A DNA stretch of 42,819 bases from Conus ventricosus (Eukaryota > Mollusca > Gastropoda > Neogastropoda > Conidae), in NCBI GenBank assembly GCA_018398815.1, contig CM031600.1, positions 49,721,222 through 49,764,040 of the forward strand, written 5' to 3'. The notes under the pieces are model-generated. The model saw only the letters and a program-made list of their open reading frames with translations, was not told where the DNA came from and did not search any database. Of this stretch, positions 34,880 through 42,819 are shown piece after piece (position 1 is the first letter of the stretch; each line of letters starts with the position of its first letter). Both the position numbers and the translations under genes were made by a program.

Positions 34880-35250
34880 AAAGAAATGACTGCCCTGTCT
34901 GCAAAGAAGACATGAACGAGATTGAGGAGGGGGAAGAGGAGATGGGGGAGGTATGGCTCCATACTGGCTGGGAGACAGTCAGCATACGGGTTGGATATGT
35001 GAGGAGGAGGAGGAGGAGGATGAAGAAGAAGAGACACAAGTACAACAACAGAAGAACAAGAACAACAAGAAGACGGCGAACAACACACAGCCACCACCAC
35101 CACCACTACGTTCACCACGTTCACTATGTGAACCATACCATCACCACCTTCACCACCATCACCACGCCACCTTCCCACCACCCGCCATCCCCACCGCCGT
35201 CGCCACCACCCTCTATGTGTTGTGTTTTTATGTCTGTGTGTCTGTCTGTT
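34880..35250 (+). CDS. Second accessory ORF: CxxC, acidic, basic and His-rich segments
   Basis: An open frame without an assured ATG passes through SKRNDCPVCKEDMNEIEEGE (about 34878-34937); ATG 34912 is internal. It then has a Trp-containing stretch (EVWLHTGWETVSIRVGYV), an Arg/Lys run, Arg/Thr repeats and a His-rich part before low-complexity Pro/Ser and Cys-Leu-Ser. CPVC could be half of a zinc-binding site, but no second pair of cysteines follows at a suitable distance. Another frame gives Glu- and Gln/Asn-rich sequence from the same DNA, so frame choice is uncertain. AATAAA at 35305 lies downstream in the second copy of the 3'-end cassette. Function unknown. Confidence 0.3.
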
Positions 35251-35301
35251 TGTTTGTCCGTCTATGTTTGTGTCTGTGATCTGTTTCTTTCGACGACTGT
35301 G

Positions 35302-35400
35302 AAAAATAAAGGGCAAACCCCAAATGGTGTATCGATCAGAGAGCGTCGTTCATCTTTAATGGCCTCCTGTTTGATATACCACTTGGCTGCTATCAACACC
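35302..35400 (+). repeat. 3'-end cassette, copy 2
   Basis: GAAAAATAAAGGGCAAACCC, then AAATGGTGTATCGATCAGAG and TTTAATGGCCTCCTGTTTGA, matching 34131-34229 in direct orientation, 1.17 kb away. It supplies AATAAA after the second accessory ORF and lies about 130 bp inside the right terminal repeat. Confidence 0.8.
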
Positions 35401-35534
35401 GAGGACAAGGTACAGTCAACGGGGACCTTGATGGAACAATGCTCATCCATCAGTCATCTTCAACGCTCATCAGTATCGTCAGAAAGGTGAGTGGTAGCGC
35501 AAAGGGGTGTTCCGAGGGAAAAAAAAAGTGTCGT

Positions 35535-35952
35535 CATCACCTGTCAACACCGCCGTCTCTAACACGCCTACGTACCACGCGGCAACAAGAAAACAAAAAA
35601 AAAAACCACGGTGTCACATCGATCCGCACGCGTGTAGCAACACGACACCCCCCATCTATTTTTAAACCCACTACGTCAGCAAACAAGAAAGATTCAAAAA
35701 CTTTTTTTTTATCGATCGTGACTCACCGTGACAAGAAAACAAAAACAAAAAAAAACAAAACAAAAGTCAGGTAAGAAAACAAAAAACAAAACCACGTGAC
35801 CTTGACCCCGACACACCTGCCGCACCGCCACCTGCCGCAGGCGCACCACCTGCCGCCCCCCCTGTCGCGCCACCTGCCGTATTGCGCAACCCCGGTTGAG
35901 GTCCCCCCCGAGGTCCACAAAAGGGGGGTGAAAAGTCCCTTACCCTACTACT
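35535..35952 (-). repeat. Right terminal inverted repeat of the Polinton
   Basis: Inverted partner of the left end, with the same subrepeats and the same TCAAGGTCACGTGG motif (35792-35805 on the minus strand). Alignment fades inside about 35535. Confidence 0.93.
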
Positions 35953-35958
35953 TGCATG
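35953..35958. repeat. Right target-site duplication TGCATG
   Basis: Hexamer immediately outside the right end (CCCTACTACT), identical to 25600-25605. Confidence 0.93.
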
Positions 35959-35973
35959 ACGTATGGGCATGTT

Positions 35974-36040
35974 GGGGGCCCCCTTGGCCTAATGGATGAA
36001 GCATAGATTTCTTCAACTGAGAGTCCGGGATCCCCCCCCC
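35974..36040 (+). other. tRNA-like (Arg-type) relic or SINE head
   Basis: GGCCTAATGGATGAAGCA resembles the D-arm and A box of arginine tRNAs, and GAGTCCGGGATCCCC follows where a T-arm would be. The T-arm lacks the standard GGTTCGA box and the anticodon arm does not pair well, so it is not a functional tRNA. It starts about 15 bp past the right target duplication. A C homopolymer follows at 36031-36046. Bases 36050-36770 show no gene. Confidence 0.3.
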
Positions 36041-36769
36041 CCCCCCTTCCCCCACACACACGCACCCTCTGGCCTCACCTTCTCCCTTACGACAAGAAGA
36101 TTACGGGTGGTATCTTCGGAGTCAAAATCTACGCAGACTCCAACATTAAAATACGCATTTAACATTTTGAGGGAAAAATGATCGCATGTGCGTTGAAGCA
36201 CATTTGGCCTTTTTGTTAGAACAGTTAGCAATCGGACACAGCAGGACGATGACTAAATGACAGACACATCCCCTCCCCCCCCCAAGAAGTTCAAGAACAA
36301 AAACAAGAATATTGTACACTTGTGCACATGAACACATTCTTATCACTTCCATTCTTCTACATCTCGTCGACTATTCCTCGTTCTGGAGAGAAAAAAAATC
36401 AACGACGCCAGTAAGCGTAGTGAGACGTTAACTTCATAGGATATGCAGACTCTAAAGATGTCAATATTGAATTCAATTCCAGTGAAACAGATAATGATGT
36501 TGTGCCCAGAGTTGTCATTACTGAATAATACATGTTGAGGCAAAAGATGAGCGGAGGGGAAAGTTCTTCGTTCTCTGTGAAAACTCGCTCCGGATGATGG
36601 GCTGCTGCATTCAGTCCACGATCACTTGGTTCTCACGGCCTCCTAGGCCACCCCGGCGGTGTGGCAGCAGATTGCGTGCTTTCATCAGTGCCAGGACAAA
36701 CGGATATACAGCATATTCTGTATCCCACTTCAATGCCTTTGTCCTTAATAAAACTGGAGGACTGACAAA

Positions 36770-36900
36770 AGGAAGGAAGGAAGGAAGGAAGGGAGGGAGG
36801 GAGCAAGAAGAAAGAAGAAGAAGAAGAAGAGAAGAAGAAGAAGAAGAAGAAGAAGAAGAAGCAGAAGAAGAAGAAGAAATCAAGAAGAAGAAGAAGAAGG
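36770..36900. repeat. (GGAA)n then (GAA)n microsatellite
   Basis: GGAAGGAA units, then GAGG, then long GAA tracts. Confidence 0.95.
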
Positions 36901-36994
36901 CTGAGAGAACACGTTCACTTTAACACTGCTTCATTATCTCATTTGTCGCTATGAAATAAATATTACTATATTATAGAACCTTTGGAGCTTCATA

Positions 36995-37285
<291 letters not shown>

Positions 37286-37534
37286 TAGGACTACATTACT
37301 CAGGTCTTCAGCCCTCGTTCAACCATTTATTTCTTATAAACCGATTATATAAAAATGTAGTGAAAAATAAGAAAGAACGGTTTTTAACGGGGTTTTATTT
37401 TGATAAGATGTGGTGAATGGCGTTACTAACATCCCTCTGTATCTGTAAACCAAACGATCATTACAATAGTACTCAGGGCTTAAAACAAACTCTAAAATCA
37501 GGATTTTTTCAGGTTCTGCAGAATTTTACTGCGC

Positions 37535-37599
<65 letters not shown>

Positions 37600-37634
37600 T
37601 CTCTCTCTGTTTCTGTCTCTCGGTCTGCCTATCT

Positions 37635-37713
<79 letters not shown>

Positions 37714-37784
37714 TTCGCCCTTTCCGTTAGTCCTTCTGCCTGTCCTTTTCCTTTCTCACCTTCTCTCTCTCCTGTCTCTGTCTT

Positions 37785-37860
<76 letters not shown>
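37535..37860. repeat. Compound microsatellite (TG)n-(CT)n-(TG)n-(CTGT)n
   Basis: TG 37535-37598, CT-rich to about 37710, TG about 37788-37818 and CTGT to about 37853. The CT-rich character persists to about 38120, producing a long but low-complexity frame of Ser, Leu and Cys that is not a gene. Confidence 0.93.
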
Positions 37861-37866
<6 letters not shown>

Positions 37867-38239
37867 CCCTCTCTCTCTCTCTGAGTCTTATCTTTATCTC
37901 TCCCTCTTTCTCCCCACTCTCTTAGGCCCTTGTTCCTCTTCCCATATCTGCCCCTCTCACTCTCGCTTTCACTCTCTTTCTCATGGTCCCGCAGTGTTGC
38001 CCTCCATGCAGCTGCCTCCCTCTATCTACGCCCCCTCTCTCACTCTCTTTCTTTCCCTGCGTCAATCTGCCCATATGTTTGTCTCTGTCTGTCTGTCTCT
38101 ACTTTTTTCTCTTACTCTGTGTTTATATACTTTGTTTCTTTTCTTTTTTGTTCCTTCCTCTCTTTCCTACTTTCTTGCTCGTTCTTATTCTTTGGTTTGT
38201 TCTTTCTGTTGTGTCATTTTGCTGTTTTCTGTACACGAT

Positions 38240-39830
38240 ATATAAGGATCTTTGTGGTGTTGTTTATACCGCTGAAAGACACCCATCAGTGAGTTAATGA
38301 TAGTGAAAGTTGAGGCTGTGAGTAAACGCGATGGGGACTAAAGGGGGGAGGGGGGGGGGGGCGTGTTTGTGGGAAGGATGGGGAAATGGCATAAAAGGAA
38401 AGGGGTGGGGTGGGGGTGTTAGATATGTGTATCAAGTAATTGTTTATCTTCATTTTTTAAAGATCACAATGCCTGAGATTCTGAGATTCAAATTCAACAT
38501 GATTACAGACGGTGGACAAGAACGTAATTGTTTGTTGCAAAGCATCAGATGAACTGAAATAATTCTTAATACATAAATATTCATTATCAGTTTTAAAAAA
38601 AGGACAAGGTATGAATAATGCATTCGTTACAGATGCATCTCTGGCTCCTGTCCGCCGCACCTGCGGGTTTATCTTCTTTCTTTTCTCATTCTATAGAGAT
38701 GCATTTTTTAAAATCTCATTATAGATAAACCATGGTTTATATTAAATCTGCCGAATTAACTGCATCCGATTGAACACCAGAAAACATCTGAATTATATAG
38801 TTGACTGCTTTCTATTATTTGCATTAAGACTCGAAAGCATGATCACATACACAAAGCCATGCATTACGGATTTTGCGCCCACATGCCCACAAAGGTCACT
38901 ATGTTGACGCAGTCTGACATATACAGACGCTGGCACTTCACCCCAGATCATCCACAGAGCGAGGTCCTTTCTTGATCATAAACAGACACGTGGAATGGGT
39001 TTCTGAACTTCAGCGGCCAATGGGTTATTTTGCCATGTGGAAAATACCACTCAGTCAGCTAACGCTGAACACAATGCCAGTGGTGGCACTGTTGCCACTC
39101 ACTCTCACTGTTCTTCGGCACGGACAAATGCAGTGTGACCCTGTATCTGTCCGTTATTGCGTCATTTCCAATCGGCGGCCAGTCTGAAGCCGCTGGATAA
39201 CAACGCAGTGGGCGTGAACATTTATCAGATGTATCCATTCAGTTTGACTCAACTGACAGACGCTCGGTTTGAATTGTCTCCTACTCGGCAGAGTAGTTGG
39301 AAACTTTGAGATATGCATGCGAACCGATGAGCAAACCTGACGAGCTTTGAATTCAGACTTTCGTCGTTTGGCACTGTGCAATTATAGCTACTTATGATCA
39401 ACGAAAAGAAAACTTTAAGATGATAGTTTCAAATATTAATCTTATTCAGTTCGTATGAGTTAGCTTCAATGATCCAGTTAAAATATATATTAAGATTAAA
39501 TGCACCAAACGATCAAACAGCCATCAACTTTGATCCCATTGATAAACTGACGTCTGTTGATGATAACAACAAAAGTCGCAGCAGCTACAACAATCTAATG
39601 GGTCGATTGCAGGCGGCAATCTAAACAAATTTGAACAATTATTAATAAAGCTACGCCTATCTTGCGCCGAATGGGATGAAGATAAATGACTGCTCGTTCA
39701 TTTTCTTTGTCCTGAGTGTTGTCTATCTTGCCTGCAGAAGAGCTAAGAGGTCGAAACGTGTCCTGATTTGTCTTGTGTTTCGTTTGTCTACTTTTTTTGC
39801 GGAGATTTCTCAATAATTTTTCAAAACAAC
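38240..39830. other. No gene seen
   Basis: A G run at about 38344-38362 and unremarkable unique sequence. Near 39731-39790 there is a weak hammerhead-like arrangement (see findings). Confidence 0.5.
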
Positions 39831-39835
39831 AACAA

Positions 39836-40027
39836 TGATACCACCACCGCCACCATTATCTACTACTACTACTACTACTACTACTACTAGCTACTACTAC
39901 TACTACAGCTGTTGCTGCTGCTGCTGCTGATACTACTACCAGCACTGCTACAACTACTACTACTGCTGCTGCTGTTGCAAGTGCTGCTGCTGCTGCAGCT
40001 CTTATTACTATCAATCATCATCATCAC

Positions 40028-40096
<69 letters not shown>

Positions 40097-40155
40097 AATG
40101 ATGATATAGTTACTATCACTACTACAACTGCAACTACAACAACTACCACTACTTT

Positions 40156-40196
<41 letters not shown>

Positions 40197-40222
40197 TACT
40201 ACTACTACTACTACTACTACTA
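39836..40222. repeat. Compound trinucleotide array (CTA/GCT/GAT)
   Basis: (CTA)n at about 39860-39905, scattered GCT blocks to about 40000, (GAT)n at about 40028-40095, and (CTA)n at about 40155-40222. Predicted poly-Leu and poly-Met peptides are artefacts. Confidence 0.94.
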
Positions 40223-40743
40223 GCATGAGATCTTGAAGCTTCATTAAAGAAACAAAATTACTCAAAAAGAACGAAGAATAAGAAGTAAAGAGTAGATGAA
40301 GAGCATAAGACAAAAGGAAATCAATCAATCAGGTAATAGATAAATAAAACTAGAGTTAATGAAGTAGTACCACGTATACATAGTTCAATTTAAAACACAG
40401 AACTCAGTAACTTCCATGCTGTCATTGAAGGATCTGAATATTCACATTTAACGTCATCTTTCCATCACAACTCTTCTTTTCCGCATCTCTCTCCTCTCAA
40501 TCCCGTCCCCATTAAGTCATTTTCATCGTGACTGAGCGCCTGTTCACATACATTTGTTTTTCCGCCATTGTATGTTTATATCCGCTGTTGGTCTGGTTTT
40601 TTGTTGTTTGTTTTTAGCTGCTGTACTGTTCTGCCTAAGAACACTGATAGATCAAGTCTCGTAACTTTGTTCTTTGCTACCTTCACCTGGCCACTCAGTG
40701 CTTCAACATATATGTTTTTCAGAAGAAAGAAAAAAAGAAACGC

Positions 40744-40744
<1 letters not shown>

Positions 40745-40805
<61 letters not shown>

Positions 40806-40847
40806 GAGAGAGGAGAGAGAGAGAGAGAGGAGAGAGACTTTATTCGG
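40745..40847. repeat. (GA)n microsatellite
   Basis: GA repeat with GG interruptions. From 40850 to 42420 I see no supported gene. Confidence 0.95.
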
Positions 40848-42422
40848 CACAGGCAGCAGTCCCTTCTGAAAGGGGTTGGGGTGGGGGTGGGGTGGGGGAT
40901 CGATATACAATGACACATTGGCTATGAACATATTAGACACATCAAACCACCGAGAACAGAGAACATGCTTCGATGTTAGCATCAGATACTTTTACTATTT
41001 TAGCACGCTTTTAAAGGCTTTGTACAGACACAAGCATAAATTTTTCAGTCTGCTGCTGTCATTATTTTGTCATCAGTAATGCCACATGGAATAAACATAA
41101 GTTTGCATAAAACTGTCGCGCTATGTACTTTTACCAAAGATCACAGAGCCTAGGACATCAAAACAAAATGTGTACAGCATAATCTTTTTTTCTATTTTTG
41201 CACAGAAGGTATATCAATAGTAAATATGCAAGACACGATGAATTACGGTGTCTGTTGATCCCAGTCTAAAGTTGGTTAAATGATGTTTGAGATATCAGCG
41301 ATGTCGATAAGAAGAATTTTTCACAGCTCCTGTTTAACTTTAATTTTATGTACAAAGAAATTCTTTCAATATCTCGAATATTCACATTCCAGTTCCCTCC
41401 ATTGGAAATCTGTAAGTCTGAGTGAAGCTCATGCAAACACACATTGACATTTTCAACCCCCTTTATTCAACTATGCTATTTCAAACCCATTCTGAGATAA
41501 TATTCTCAAACACCTGACACCCCTGAATATAACCACACAGACGTCTAATAACCTTTAACAGGTGTTTACATCCATACGTACAACTTTAAGCGAATATTTA
41601 ATAAGCGCGAATATTTAATAAACTGAAGAGACGAATGTACTGAGTGATGTCCTGTCTTTCCATACTCTAAATCATTTGGTATTTTTAAGCTGCATACCTG
41701 AAAGTTTCTTTGATGCAAGTAAATGAACTTTTTCGATGAGTGCCCATATTTCAGCCCCACGCCACAGTAAGAGGTAGAATCTTCAGTTGGATTTATGTGT
41801 AAGTATGTACAACTTATGCATGATAGAGTACGACATGCTTTGCTCGACTTGCGAGGCTCTAACAAGCAAATATAAACAAGGCTTGGTAGAGAAATACATA
41901 CCTACCTACTTACGACACATTTTCACGGGTCAGCCGAGTGTTCTCCAGTCCTTTAAGCAAATTAATGGTAATTTTGTTGATGTTGAGATCCTTCAAGTGT
42001 GCGAACTCTGGCATCGCCGGTAGGGGATATCTCGAGTTGGATGCTGAAGGAGGGAGATTAAGTGGCAAGTGATTCGCATGTCCAGGGAGGGTAGTAGCAA
42101 GTACATATCAACCTGCCGGTCCGGGTCAGGAAGGCATCCAGCCTCCAACAACAGCTATTCACGGGGTTCTTCAGTGACCGCTGGTCTGCAGATAGTCATA
42201 GTGACCATTCAGCCGTGCTTGTCCTGAAGGATGAACACTTCGGAAAGCCTGCGGCCTATTAGATGGTTTGCAGTGAACACGTGAAGCATCCGTCCTGGCT
42301 TGGGGAGATGTCTGGCCTGTTGGTACAACGGGAATTACAGGAGAATTGAACATGAGTTAGAATTGGATGTTATGTGTTAACCATATGGTACTAAACTCTT
42401 TGTTTACATGTGTAGGGATGCA

Positions 42423-42745
<323 letters not shown>

Positions 42746-42819
42746 AGTGGTGCGTGGTGAATGCTGTGCGTGCGTGCGTGCGTGCGTGCGTGCGTTTTGG
42801 GGGTGTGTGTGTGTGTGTG

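Larger units (their letters stand above)
25606..35952 (+). mobile_element. Polinton/Maverick DNA transposon, complete ends, 10.3 kb
   Basis: The element is bounded by inverted repeats beginning AGTAGTAGGGTAAGGGAC and flanked by identical TGCATG hexamers, the 6-bp duplication typical of Polintons. Readable genes are a packaging ATPase, retrovirus-type integrase, adenovirus-type protease and capsid-like proteins, the combination that defines the group. All run left to right. Usual length is 15-20 kb with a protein-primed DNA polymerase B. Here 10.3 kb is present and no polymerase motif was found on either strand. Most genes carry frameshifts. It is therefore probably a non-autonomous derivative, though part of the damage may be assembly error. 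Confidence 0.93.

Noticed and set aside
25606..35952. A free animal DNA virus or provirus
   Set aside because: The 6-bp target duplication, chromodomain integrase and gene set fit a Polinton transposon; no virus-specific genes beyond that shared set were seen.
37535..38245. A 236-codon frame rich in Ser, Leu and Cys
   Set aside because: It is a translation of CT/TG microsatellites and CT-rich flank; composition explains it fully.

Overview
The window looks like a repeat-dominated stretch of a marine invertebrate nuclear genome, most likely a mollusc. This is inferred from the style of the repeats, with no gene that fixes the species. It has very long CA/GT, CT/GA and trinucleotide microsatellites, many minisatellites, pieces of two LINEs, and one complete Polinton/Maverick-type DNA transposon. 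I find no host protein-coding gene that I can name, and no convincing rRNA or intact tRNA gene.

Layout. Bases 1-9200 are microsatellites, a 53-bp minisatellite (1066-1489), a long hairpin with a hammerhead-ribozyme-like core (506-638), a palindromic compound trinucleotide array (5234-5450), a diverged local duplication (7340-8260) and the 3' end of a LINE with an RNase H domain on the minus strand (8276-8978). Bases 9420-12200 hold a decayed LINE on the plus strand (AP endonuclease plus reverse transcriptase). Its last readable coding segment passes directly into a 39-bp minisatellite (12199-12829) that runs into a 1,000-N assembly gap. Bases 13830-25600 are mostly tandem arrays: 47, 48, 60, 34 and about 146-bp units, then a 52-bp array. 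Simple repeats and one SINE/LINE-like tail lie between them.

The central object is a 10,347-bp Polinton at 25606-35952. It has about 420-bp terminal inverted repeats starting AGTAGTAGGG and a perfect 6-bp target duplication TGCATG (25600-25605 and 35953-35958). All readable genes are on the plus strand. In order they are a packaging ATPase with Walker A, a small basic/hydrophobic protein, an unassigned ORF, a retrovirus-type integrase with a chromodomain-like tail, a minor-capsid-like protein, a small basic core-like protein, a major-capsid-like protein, an adenovirus-type cysteine protease whose catalytic residues are present, and three accessory ORFs of unknown function. No DNA polymerase B can be read, although POLB is a hallmark of the family. 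In complete copies these genes would form a virus-like module for packaging (ATPase), maturation (protease), capsid and integration. Here almost every gene is broken by single-base frameshifts. The differences between the two terminal repeats are also mostly indels, so some breaks may be assembly errors and not old decay.

Bases 36000-42819 return to microsatellites with no supported gene.
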